From an uncultured Oscillospiraceae bacterium (GTDB lineage Bacteria; Bacillota; Clostridia; Oscillospirales; Oscillospiraceae): 38,162 nucleotides of DNA. Under the pieces are notes generated by a model that was given only the letters and a program-made list of their open reading frames with translations, ran no database searches and was not told the origin of the DNA. The translations under genes were made by a program, and so were the position numbers. The stretch covers positions 1-38,162 of the forward strand of contig CANPVS010000020.1 of NCBI GenBank assembly GCA_947581795.1. Direction: 5' to 3'. Below are positions 1 to 7,222 of the stretch, piece after piece (within the stretch, counting starts at the first letter, position 1; each line of letters starts with the position of its first letter).

Positions 1-866
1 CCGGCGTATTTCTCATAAGCCTGCCCGATCTTCCTGATCCGCTTCAGAACGCCGCTGTGATTCTTGTAGCCAAGCTCCGCCGCAATGTCCTCCAGAGTCC
101 TGCCCTCCATCCGCATTTGCAGCATCTGCTTGTCCTTATCGGAGAGCGTGGATAGGAACTCGTCTACCTGTACCTGTGCTGTGACTTCAGGCTCGATCTC
201 AACACGCTCATCCATACAGTCCCATTCTTGTCCGTCGTGGTCTTCTGAATACTCCTCCTGCAGTTGTTCAAGGGACATCATGGGATGCCGGGTGCGGGTA
301 TGATACCACCGGCGGTAGAAGTCGGTCTTCTGCCGGCTGCTCCGGTAGTCGAAATCCTCAAAGCACCGGTATTCATCCGCCGCTTCAATGACCTCGTTCA
401 TATGGTGGCGTTCCATCACCTGCGGAACGAGCCATCTGAAAAGAAGGGCGATGGCGTCATCCGTCACATAGCCGAGGGGTTTGTCCATATCGCTGCTTCG
501 GAAAAGCGCCTCCACCGTAGGGATGATCCCCATGTCGGTCATCTCCTGTACCCAAAAGCTGGGAGAGTGGGCCAGGACCCATGACGGCTCGTAGCCGGAA
601 TATATCTCCCGCTTGACGCCCGGCATCATATAAGGCCAGACCATATAGGCGTAGGCGTCTATGATGAGCAGCTGGAACAGATCGCTTTCCACCAACGCTA
701 TCGCGTCCCAGCTGCGCAATATCTGTTTCGGATTACGCGGGAGGCTGTTTAGCTCCTTGCCGCAGCCGTCCAAAACGGACTTTGGGATGAAATAGTAGGC
801 AGGGATATACTCTGCGTTGCGAAACGGGGTGATCTCGCCGTTTTTCCGTTTCAATCTAATAGGCAT
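1..866 (-). CDS. Sigma-region-4-like DNA-binding protein of a mobile element (partial, runs off left edge)
   Basis: An open frame on the minus strand begins with ATG at 866, preceded by a strong AAGGAGG box about 8 bases upstream, and stays open for 288 codons to base 1, so the C-terminus is missing. The first 200 or so residues match nothing I recognise; they are rich in aromatic residues. The visible end (about residues 240-288) has the pattern of a sigma-70 region 4 helix-turn-helix: 'LSDKDKQMLQMRMEG' followed by 'LEDIAAELGYKN' and a basic recognition helix 'VLKRIRKIG'. Such sigma-like proteins are common in clostridial integrative elements, and the neighbouring tnpV fits this. It probably binds DNA or RNA polymerase to control element genes, but that is inference. 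Confidence 0.75.
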   Translation of the reverse strand, partial: MPIRLKRKNGEITPFRNAEYIPAYYFIPKSVLDGCGKELNSLPRNPKQILRSWDAIALVESDLFQLLIIDAYAYMVWPYMMPGVKREIYSGYEPSWVLAHSPSFWVQEMTDMGIIPTVEALFRSSDMDKPLGYVTDDAIALLFRWLVPQVMERHHMNEVIEAADEYRCFEDFDYRSSRQKTDFYRRWYHTRTRHPMMSLEQLQEEYSEDHDGQEWDCMDERVEIEPEVTAQVQVDEFLSTLSDKDKQMLQMRMEGRTLEDIAAELGYKNHSGVLKRIRKIGQAYEKYA

Positions 867-950
867 ATATGTTTGCCTCCTTCCTGGGGATGTGTCCTCC
901 ATTTTATAAACGACATTGAAAATAGACGATTGTTCCTAGATGTTGAAAAA

Positions 951-979
951 ATTATAGCAAATTTTTCAATGGATGTACA
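951..979 (-). promoter_or_regulatory. Promoter of the sigma-like gene
   Basis: Reading the minus strand, a -35 TGTACA (974-979) is followed after 17 bases by a perfect -10 TATAAT (951-956). The leader to the ATG at 866 would be about 75 bases. The region is AT-rich compared with its surroundings. Confidence 0.55.
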
Positions 980-1017
980 GAAAAACGGTTCGTCCCATTT
1001 CGAGCCCAAACGACAAA

Positions 1018-1074
1018 GGGGCTGCGGCCTATGCCGCAGCCCCGCATATCGGTGCTGTTCATAGAGAACAGCAC
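1018..1074 (-). terminator. Two tandem hairpins after tnpV
   Basis: Directly downstream of the tnpV stop (minus strand) are two perfect hairpins: a 9-bp stem at 1052-1060/1066-1074 with a 5-base loop, and an 11-bp GC-rich stem at 1018-1028/1033-1043 with loop CTAT. On the minus strand the second stem is followed by a modest T-rich run (CCCTTTGTCGTTT), so this is probably the tnpV terminator, although the T tract is weak. Confidence 0.55.
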
Positions 1075-1080
1075 ACGCCC

Positions 1081-1452
1081 TCATGTGTAGATGATCTCCT
1101 GGAGGATGATTTCTTCCGCACGGTTTTTAATGTTGTTCATCCTGCGGACCCACTCCATCTGATCTGTGGCCTTGAGTTCCTCCGTGACCCCCTCTTGTTC
1201 GGCCATGGCCGGTATAAGGGTATCCAGTCGATCACGGCAGGCGGCGTCGATGTCCGCAATATGCTTTGCCAGCGTCTCATTGGTGAGCATGATGTTAAAC
1301 AGCACTCTGCGGTGCTCCTTCAGGTAGCGGTGGCGCATGTGTCCATATTTGCCTACATGATAATCGGTGGTGTCTGACAGCACCAAGTCTGGGATGAGGA
1401 AGTCACCCTCCCAATGATAGGTGATGCCCATTCGTTCGATCAGAGATTCCAT
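1081..1452 (-). CDS. tnpV: TnpV family transposon-encoded protein
   Basis: A 123-residue protein with the typical TnpV layout: an N-terminal 'GDFLIPDL' segment, then 'GKYGHMRHRYLKEHRR', then 'LAEHI'-like helices ('LAKHIADIDAAC'), and a C-terminal 'MAEQEGVTEELKATDQMEWVRRMNNI' region of which the EGVTE..LKA.DQM core is the family hallmark. TnpV proteins occur in Tn4451/Tn4453-type and other clostridial integrative elements. Their biochemical role is not established; they are not needed for the recombination carried out by the large serine recombinase TnpX. The start at 1452 has AAAGGAG 7 bases upstream. Length agrees with the family. It lies beside the element border, facing into the element. 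No recombinase is visible in the window, so it must lie further left if the element is intact. Confidence 0.85.
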   Translation of the reverse strand: MESLIERMGITYHWEGDFLIPDLVLSDTTDYHVGKYGHMRHRYLKEHRRVLFNIMLTNETLAKHIADIDAACRDRLDTLIPAMAEQEGVTEELKATDQMEWVRRMNNIKNRAEEIILQEIIYT

Positions 1453-1556
1453 TGCTGACTCCTTTCGTCGTGATAATGCTTACAGTTGCAAGGGTTTGCG
1501 CGATTTCGCTCCTTTCCCATAACTGCACTTCAATCTACCACTAATGAGCCGCAGTC

Positions 1557-1596
1557 ATGTTGTATTAGGTGATGTGAAAATCACCCTTTACAACAT
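1557..1596. repeat. 40-bp interrupted inverted repeat at the element tip
   Basis: ATGTTGTA (1557-1564) pairs with TACAACAT (1589-1596), and inside it GGTGAT (1568-1573) pairs with ATCACC (1580-1585) around the loop GTGAAA. It lies within a few bases of the inferred junction between the mobile element and the GH42 gene. It could be a recombinase recognition site at the element end, or a terminator-like hairpin; there is no T run in either direction, so I favour the first. Confidence 0.5.
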
Positions 1597-2327
1597 ACAT
1601 CTTCAAAGTTGTGGGTCACGAATTGGTCCGGCCGCCGGTACTCGTCCACGATGGACCGCTGCCATATGAGGAATTCTGTCACCAAATGGCGCTGGAAGGC
1701 CTGATACTCCGCGCCCAGGCTGCCGTTGATAGTGCCCCGCACGTCGGGCAGGTCGTCCCAGTCCGAGATGGAGTTGGACCAATAGGCCAGGCCCATCTCT
1801 CGGTTCAGGGTTTCCACAGTGCCGAAACGGTCCTTGAGCCAGTCCTTGAAGAGGCTCTGGGCCCGTGGGGAGCAGGTGTCATAGGGTTTTGTCTCGTTGT
1901 CCAGCTGGTAGCCGATGACGGCGGAGTGGCCGCTCACAGCCTCCAAAAGCTTGCGGATGACGCGCTTGGCGTGGAAGCGGTAGCCGGGATGGGTGATGTC
2001 GAAGTTCTGCCGGGGGCCGTACCTACAGGGGCCGGCGTGGGTGTCGGAGAGGATATCCGGATACTTCTTCGCCAGCCAGGGAGGGATGGCATAGGTGGGC
2101 GTGCCCACGATCACAGAGATGCCATGTGTGTGGGCCGCGTCCAGGACCTTTGTGAGGAGGGAGAAGTCAAATTCTCCGTCCCGGGGCTCCCATGTGCTCC
2201 AGGCCGATTCCGCCACCCGGATGAGGTTGAAGCCTGCCTCGGCCATGAGGGCCATGTCTTTTTCGATGCGCTCCTCAGGCATGTATTCGGTGTAGTAGGC
2301 CGCGCCGAACAGCAATTTGTCTTTCAT
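1581..2327 (-). pseudogene. GH42 beta-galactosidase, 3' part cut off by the mobile element
   Basis: The 248-residue product starts 'MKDKLLFGAAYYTEYMP', the standard GH42 opening, followed by 'MAEAGFNLIRVAESAWS', 'DGEFDFSLL', 'VIVGTPTYAIPPWLAKKYP' and 'VIGYQLDNETKPYD', where NE holds the expected acid/base glutamate. GH42 enzymes are usually 650-690 residues; here the barrel stops at 'QFVTHNFED', then 'VCCKG' and a stop. The nucleophile glutamate and the trimerisation domains are absent, so the remnant should be inactive. Start chosen at 2327 because GGAGG lies 8 bases upstream; the longer open frame further upstream is antisense to the next gene. GH42 enzymes remove terminal galactose from galacto-oligosaccharides, fitting the divergent GH53 galactanase operon. 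The missing part should lie on the other side of the element. Confidence 0.8.
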
Positions 2328-2341
2328 ATCGACACCTCCAC

Positions 2342-2379
2342 TTGACGGGGCGAGGGAATGTTGGTATAACATGATTATA
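2342..2379. promoter_or_regulatory. Overlapping divergent promoters, GH42 gene and galactanase operon
   Basis: Plus strand: TTGACG (2342-2347), 17-base spacer, TATAAC (2365-2370), serving the operon that starts at 2442. Minus strand: TATAAT at 2374-2379 with a poor -35 (TTTCCC, 2397-2402), serving the GH42 gene. The two -10 boxes are four bases apart, so one regulator could act on both. In the plus leader a 7-bp stem, 2393-2399/2414-2420, sits just upstream of the ribosome binding site. Confidence 0.6.
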
Positions 2380-2441
2380 CACCAGAATCTGCCGCGGGGA
2401 AAGAGCGCATTTGCCCCGCGCGGCGTAAGGAGGAACTGCCT

Positions 2442-4280
2442 ATGGACCAGTTCATCGTCAACATCATACACCGGCCGGAGATGGTGCCGGAGTACGCTGA
2501 AAAGGTCACCGGCCAGGGCAAGGCCGAGGACATCGGCCGCAAGGCGCTGCTCACCGAGAGCCTGGACATCTTCAAGACCCAGCAGGAGATCGCCCACAAA
2601 AACGGCCTGAAGACCACCATCCAAATGACCTACGCCAGCCTCTTCAACGACGAGGCGGTGGTCCTGGCCAAGGAGCACCACGAAAAATACGGCGACGAGA
2701 TCGCCCTGAGCCTTCTGGGGCTTCCCTGCGAGCAGTTTAGGGAGAAGTACAAGACCAAGGACTTCTGCATCTGGATGTTCTCCATGGAGGACAAGAAGGC
2801 CATCGTCCGGGACGTGTTCGGGAAGTTCTACGAGCGGTTCGGGTTTTATCCCGAGTCCACCGGCTCCTATTACATGGATGCGGACCTCATCAACTTCGTG
2901 AAGGCGGAGTACCCCAGCGTGAAGTGCGCTGTGGCCACCTGCTGGGAGGAGGGCCCCAAGGCCTACCACACCTGCAACAACTCCTGGTACACGCTGATGG
3001 ACGGCGGCCCCTGGGCGCCCTGGATACCCTCCAAACAGAACACTCACGCCCCCGCCGCGAACGAGACGGAGGACAGCGGCATCGTGGCGATACCACACCT
3101 TTCCCGTGACCTGCTGGCCTGCTACGACGGCAACGGCTCCAACTTTGGAACCCACCCCCAGAACGTGCTCCGGGGCATGATCTACGACTCGGACACCTGG
3201 GAGTATCCCTATCTCTACAATCTGATCGACCAGTACCGGTATCTGGCCAAGTTCAACAACGGCTACGCCTATAACATGATGTTCGTGGGCCCGGGCTGGA
3301 TGAACAAGATGGGCCGCTGGGAGGCCCCCTATGAGCTTCTGAAGAAGTCCTATGAGGACGGCTGCGCCTATTACGGCAAGCTGAAGAAGGAGGGCAAGCT
3401 CCTGGATATGACCATGAGCGAGTTTGCCGACTTCTATCGCCAGAAGAAGCACTACACCGAGCCGGAATGCGCCCTGTGGCGGGACATCCTCTACGGCAGC
3501 GACAAGCAGATCTTCTGGTACTGCGACCCCTATATGCGCGCCTGTGTAAACATGGACCAGGGCGGCGCCATCGTGGATCTGCGGCCGTATGCCGCGAAGC
3601 TGGAGTGGCCCGTGGGCATCGGCACCAAGCACGTCCAGGACGCCAGCTACCCGTTCCTCATCCAGGAAAAGTACCGGGCGGGCTACTTCACCCACTACGC
3701 CGGAGAGGGCACTGTCCGCAGCGCCAAGATCTGCCACAACGGGGAAGAGGTGGACCTGTGTCTCTGCCGGACGAAGGCCCATTTCTCGGAGGAAAACGGC
3801 GTGCGTGCCCTGACCCTGGACCCGGTGGAGATAGAGTTCGCCGACCTCACCGTGAAGCTGCAGAGCGTCATCTCCTTCCCGGAGGGGACGGGAGACATCA
3901 AGATCGAGCGGAAAGTGCTGGCCATGAGCGACCCCGCCGCCGAGGTCACCATCAACGAGTACATGGTGGCCTGCTATGGCACCACCGAGTACCCGGAGGA
4001 TATGACGAGCCTCAAGCTGGCGGTGGAGGCGGGGGACAAGAGCGCGTCCATCGATTACGAATATAAATGCCGGGAGGCGTCCGCGGCCGGCGCGGAGGCG
4101 GTCAGCTGCGTGCTGCCGCCCATCGAGACGAAGGTGTCCATGACCTGTGAGGGCCGGGACAAGGTAGGCTTCATCCGGGAGGGCTACGCGTTCAGCCCCA
4201 TGTTCACCCTGGGCTATCAGGGCACACTGAAAGAGAAGGAGGTGTTCACCACATGGCTCAGGCTGGAAAAGGCAGACTGA
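2442..4280 (+). CDS. Large uncharacterised cytoplasmic protein, possible carbohydrate-active barrel
   Basis: A 612-residue protein with no signal peptide or membrane segment, started by ATG with AAGGAGG upstream. The first 380 or so residues alternate predicted strands and helices ('LKTTIQMTYASLF', 'ESTGSYYMDADLI', 'PSVKCAVATCWEEGP', 'MFVGPGWMN') in a way that suggests a (beta/alpha) barrel of the polysaccharide-deacetylase/GH57-like kind. The rest is strand-rich and looks like a beta-sandwich. I am reminded of the paired DUF3863/DUF3864 families from gut bacteria, but cannot confirm this. It is the first gene of an operon with a zinc-ribbon protein and a GH53 galactanase, and is divergent from a GH42 gene, so a role in galactan or galactoside breakdown is a reasonable inference. 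No catalytic residues can be assigned. Confidence 0.7.
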   Translation: MDQFIVNIIHRPEMVPEYAEKVTGQGKAEDIGRKALLTESLDIFKTQQEIAHKNGLKTTIQMTYASLFNDEAVVLAKEHHEKYGDEIALSLLGLPCEQFREKYKTKDFCIWMFSMEDKKAIVRDVFGKFYERFGFYPESTGSYYMDADLINFVKAEYPSVKCAVATCWEEGPKAYHTCNNSWYTLMDGGPWAPWIPSKQNTHAPAANETEDSGIVAIPHLSRDLLACYDGNGSNFGTHPQNVLRGMIYDSDTWEYPYLYNLIDQYRYLAKFNNGYAYNMMFVGPGWMNKMGRWEAPYELLKKSYEDGCAYYGKLKKEGKLLDMTMSEFADFYRQKKHYTEPECALWRDILYGSDKQIFWYCDPYMRACVNMDQGGAIVDLRPYAAKLEWPVGIGTKHVQDASYPFLIQEKYRAGYFTHYAGEGTVRSAKICHNGEEVDLCLCRTKAHFSEENGVRALTLDPVEIEFADLTVKLQSVISFPEGTGDIKIERKVLAMSDPAAEVTINEYMVACYGTTEYPEDMTSLKLAVEAGDKSASIDYEYKCREASAAGAEAVSCVLPPIETKVSMTCEGRDKVGFIREGYAFSPMFTLGYQGTLKEKEVFTTWLRLEKAD

Positions 4281-4492
4281 ACTACCGCTGCCCCTCCTGC
4301 TTCATGCGGGATCTGGACATCGACATGTTCTACGACAAGGATAAGGACGAGTATTTCTGCATCCGCTGCCAGTACCGGGGCAATGAGGCGGACGTGCTGG
4401 AGAAGAACCAGCTGGCCCGGTTCCGGTACGGGGCCATGATGCGCCGGTTCACGGACTTTGAGGATTTCTCCCAGGAGGGCGGCAAGACCTGA
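4253..4492 (+). CDS. Small zinc-ribbon protein
   Basis: A 79-residue protein with two CXXC pairs, 'CPSC' near residue 13 and 'CIRC' near residue 37, spaced as a four-cysteine zinc ribbon, followed by a basic, arginine-rich tail. It starts 28 bases inside the preceding gene with GGAGG 11 bases upstream, and its stop overlaps the next start (TGATG), so all three genes are translationally coupled. No function is known to me. Its place between two putative carbohydrate genes suggests a regulator or accessory factor, or only a conserved passenger. The frame avoids stops and keeps the Cys spacing, so I regard it as real. Confidence 0.7.
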   Translation: MAQAGKGRLNYRCPSCFMRDLDIDMFYDKDKDEYFCIRCQYRGNEADVLEKNQLARFRYGAMMRRFTDFEDFSQEGGKT

Positions 4493-5595
4493 TGGCGCTC
4501 ATAAAGGGAATGGACCTGTCCACCCTGCGGGAGGTGGAGGCCTGCGGGGGCCGGTTCTCCGACGAGAACGGCCCCGGCGACGCCATGGAGATCCTCCGCC
4601 GCCACGGGATGGACCTGGTGCGGCTGCGGCTGTGGAACGACCCTTACGATGAGAACGGCGAGCCTTACGGCGCGGGGACATGCGACCTGGAGACGGTCAT
4701 GGCCCTGGCCCGGCGGGCCAAAGCGCTGGGCTGTAAATGGATGCTGGATTTCCACTACAGCGACTTCTGGGCCGACCCGGGCAAGCAGATAACGCCCAAG
4801 GCCTGGCGAGGCCTGGACGAGGGAGAGCTGGAAAAAGCGGTGTATGAGTATACCCGTGAGGTGCTCCAAAAGCTCACGGCGGAGGACCTGGCCCCGGACA
4901 TGGTGTCCGTGGGCAACGAGATCACCAACGGCCTTCTCTGGCCTGTAGGGAGGGCCTCCATGGACAATGTCGTCCGGTTCGTCAACGCCGGCCTGCGAGC
5001 CGTGGAGGAGATCTGTCCTCATGCGGAGACGGTGATCCATCTGGACAACGGCCCCGATGAGGGCCAGTACCGGGCCTGGTTCAAGGCCTATTTTGCCGCA
5101 GGCGGCATGGACTTCGATGTGGTGGGCATGAGCTACTACCCCTTCTGGAACGGGCCCATGAGTGGCCTTGCCGAGAGCATGGCCGATGAGGCGGCCCATT
5201 TCGGAAAGGATATCATCATCGCGGAGACCTCCATGGGCTTTTCTCTCGCGGATTATGCGGCCTACGAAAAGCTGGGCCCCGGCGAGCGCAAGGGCATGGC
5301 CGCCAAGGCGGCTCTCGCGGCAGGGATAGACTATCCCATGACGCCCCAGGGACAGAGCGATTTCATCCGGGACCTGGCGGCGGCCATCCAGGCCGTGCCG
5401 GACGGAAAGGGCAGGGGCTTCATCTGGTGGGAGGCGGCCTGGATACCTGTGCCCGGCAGCGGCTGGGCCACGGAGGCGGCGCTGCGATATACGGGCGAAA
5501 AAGGCCCCGGCGGCAACGAGTGGGCTAACCAGGCGCTGTTCGACTATGAGGGAAAGGCGCTGCCCGCTCTGGAGACCATCCGGGCGATGAAATAG
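4492..5595 (+). CDS. GH53 arabinogalactan endo-beta-1,4-galactanase, intracellular form
   Basis: A 367-residue GH53 enzyme that cleaves beta-1,4-galactan to galacto-oligosaccharides. It begins with the family opening 'IKGMDLSTLREVE', then 'LVRLRLWNDP', 'LDFHYSDFWADPGKQ' and 'SVGNEITNGLLWP', where Glu143 is the expected acid/base, and 'IIAETSMGF', where Glu245 is the expected nucleophile; 'FIWWEAAWIP' matches the last barrel strand. There is no signal peptide, unlike most GH53 galactanases, so it must act on imported oligosaccharides in the cytoplasm. ATG overlaps the stop of the preceding gene. With the GH42 enzyme, products would go to galactose; with GH42 broken, this last step may be lost or taken over elsewhere. 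Confidence 0.9.
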   Translation: MALIKGMDLSTLREVEACGGRFSDENGPGDAMEILRRHGMDLVRLRLWNDPYDENGEPYGAGTCDLETVMALARRAKALGCKWMLDFHYSDFWADPGKQITPKAWRGLDEGELEKAVYEYTREVLQKLTAEDLAPDMVSVGNEITNGLLWPVGRASMDNVVRFVNAGLRAVEEICPHAETVIHLDNGPDEGQYRAWFKAYFAAGGMDFDVVGMSYYPFWNGPMSGLAESMADEAAHFGKDIIIAETSMGFSLADYAAYEKLGPGERKGMAAKAALAAGIDYPMTPQGQSDFIRDLAAAIQAVPDGKGRGFIWWEAAWIPVPGSGWATEAALRYTGEKGPGGNEWANQALFDYEGKALPALETIRAMK

Positions 5596-5606
5596 CAATA
5601 TTATAG

Positions 5607-5638
5607 AAAGAGGACGCACTGGAAAGTGCGTCCTCTTT
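5607..5638. terminator. Bidirectional terminator between galactanase and livF
   Basis: A perfect 14-bp stem (5607-5620/5625-5638) with a GGAA loop. Its arms start and end with AAA/TTT, and it lies between two convergent genes, so it can serve both. Confidence 0.85.
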
Positions 5639-5655
5639 ACTTGATTGCATGTGGG

Positions 5656-6360
5656 TCAGCCGCCCAGATAGGCCTTTTTGATGTCGTCGCTCTCGGCCAG
5701 CTCTTTACCGGTGCCGGACAGGGCGATCTTTCCTGTCTCCAGCACGTAGCCCCGGTCCGCCACAGACAGGGCCATGCGGGCGTTTTGCTCCACCAGGAGG
5801 ATGGTTGTGCCTGCCTTGTGCAGGGAGGCGATGATCTCGAATATCTGCTCCACCAGAATGGGGGCAAGGCCCATGGAGGGTTCGTCCAGCATGAGGAGCT
5901 TGGGGTCCGACATGAGGCCCCGGCCCATGGCCAGCATCTGCTGCTCGCCGCCGGAGAGGGTGCCCGCCACCTGACGGCGGCGCTCCTTCAGCCGGGGGAA
6001 CTGCTCGTAGACCCGTTCCAAATGGTCGGCTACGCCGCTGTTGGGCCGGGTGTAGGCGCCCATCTCCAGGTTCTCCTCCACCGACATAGTAAGAAACACC
6101 CGCCGGCCCTCCGGCACATGGGCAATGCCCTGTTCCACGATCTTGTGGGCGGGCACGCCGCCAAGGGGCTTGCCCAGGAACTCGATGGACCCGGTCTTGG
6201 ATTTGAGAAGGCCGGAGACGGTGTTCAGGATGGTGGACTTGCCCGCGCCGTTGGCGCCGATCAGGGTCACGATCTCGCCCTCGTTGACCTCAAAGGAGAC
6301 GCCCTTGATGGCGTGGATAGCCCCGTAATAGACGTTAATGTCGTTGACTTTCAGCATCAT
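5656..6360 (-). CDS. livF: Branched-chain amino acid ABC transporter ATPase LivF
   Basis: A 234-residue ABC ATPase. It has Walker A 'GANGAGKST', signature 'LSGGEQQMLAMGRGLM', Walker B 'LLMLDEPSMGLAP' and the switch region 'LLVEQNARMAL', all typical of LivF rather than LivG. It powers uptake of branched-chain or related amino acids together with LivG and the LivHM permease. GAGGAGG lies upstream of two possible ATGs (6360 and 6357). It is the last gene of the leftward operon and ends at the shared terminator. Confidence 0.93.
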   Translation of the reverse strand: MMLKVNDINVYYGAIHAIKGVSFEVNEGEIVTLIGANGAGKSTILNTVSGLLKSKTGSIEFLGKPLGGVPAHKIVEQGIAHVPEGRRVFLTMSVEENLEMGAYTRPNSGVADHLERVYEQFPRLKERRRQVAGTLSGGEQQMLAMGRGLMSDPKLLMLDEPSMGLAPILVEQIFEIIASLHKAGTTILLVEQNARMALSVADRGYVLETGKIALSGTGKELAESDDIKKAYLGG

Positions 6361-6373
6361 GTCCCGCGCCTCC

Positions 6374-7222
6374 TCACTGCTGCTTGCCCAGATAGGCCTC
6401 GATGACCGTGGGGTTCGACTGGATCTCCTCGGCGGTGCCCTTGGCGATGACCTGGCCGAAGTTCAGCACCACGATACCCTCGCAGATGCCCATGACCAGG
6501 TTCATGTCATGCTCGATGAGCAGCACCGCGATGTTGAAGGTATCCCGGATCTTCACGATGTTCTCCATAAGCTCCGCCGTCTCGGAGGGGTTCATGCCGG
6601 CAGCGGGCTCATCCAGGAGCAGCAGACTGGGGTTGGTGGCCAGGGCCCGGAGGATCTCCAGCCGGCGCTGGGCGCCGTAGGGGAGGGAACCGGCCACGGC
6701 GTCGGCGGTGTCCTCCATGCCGAAGATGCTCAGAAGCTCCATGGCCCGCTCCCGGGCGATGCGCTCGCTGCGGAAGAAGGCGGGCAGCCGCAGGATACCG
6801 GTGAGGGCGTTATAGGTCATCTCTTTATGAAGCCCCACCAGGATGTTCTCCATCACAGTCATGTTGGAGAAGAGCCGGATGTTCTGGAAAGTGCGGGCAA
6901 TGCCCATGTGGTTTATCTGCGCCGTGGTCTTGCCGGCGGTGTCCATGCCGTCCAGCAATATGGTGCCGCGGGTGGGCTGATAGACCTTGGTGAGCAGGTT
7001 AAACACCGTGGTCTTGCCCGCGCCGTTGGGGCCAATGAGGCCCGCGATCTCCGTGCGGCCAATGGTCAGATTGAAGTCGTCCACCGCCCGCAGGCCGCCG
7101 AAGTCGATGCCCAGGTGGCTGCACTCCAGGATGGGGGCCTTGTCGATGTCCCGTTCGGGGATGATGGCCTTGCTGGGAACGGGGACCATTTTAGCCTTGT
7201 TCATGCGTTTTTTCTCATTCAT
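6374..7222 (-). CDS. livG: Branched-chain amino acid ABC transporter ATPase LivG
   Basis: A 282-residue ATPase with Walker A 'GPNGAGKTT', the LivG-type 'GIARTFQNIRLF', a signature written 'LPYGAQRRLEI' in place of LSGG, Walker B 'LLLLDEPAAGMNP' and 'IEHDMNLVMGI'. Before the ATPase domain are about 30 extra lysine-rich residues. Start set at 7222 because AAGGAGG is 10 bases upstream and the ATG overlaps the livM stop; the open frame continues upstream but only antisense of livM. It forms the ATPase pair with LivF. Confidence 0.92.
   Translation of the reverse strand: MNEKKRMNKAKMVPVPSKAIIPERDIDKAPILECSHLGIDFGGLRAVDDFNLTIGRTEIAGLIGPNGAGKTTVFNLLTKVYQPTRGTILLDGMDTAGKTTAQINHMGIARTFQNIRLFSNMTVMENILVGLHKEMTYNALTGILRLPAFFRSERIARERAMELLSIFGMEDTADAVAGSLPYGAQRRLEILRALATNPSLLLLDEPAAGMNPSETAELMENIVKIRDTFNIAVLLIEHDMNLVMGICEGIVVLNFGQVIAKGTAEEIQSNPTVIEAYLGKQQ

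Larger units (their letters stand above)
1..1600. mobile_element. Right end of a clostridial integrative element (Tn4451-like cargo)
   Basis: The segment carries tnpV and a sigma-like gene and has a base composition lower in GC than the genes to its right. Its right limit is inferred from the GH42 reading frame: residues read as a normal GH42 protein up to about base 1603 and then as five unrelated residues ending in a stop at 1581. The exact junction cannot be set without the left end or an empty site. The DNA at the junction on the minus strand contains a GA dinucleotide, as used by TnpX-type recombinases, but GA is too short to be evidence by itself. Confidence 0.6.

Noticed and set aside
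2328-3782. Long minus-strand open frame continuing upstream of the GH42 start (and other frames over 500 codons antisense to known genes, such as 6987-9200, 12152-14263 and 28668-30476)
   Set aside because: They lie opposite well-supported genes, lack ribosome binding sites and have the Val/Ala/His/Gly-rich look of antisense frames in GC-rich DNA.
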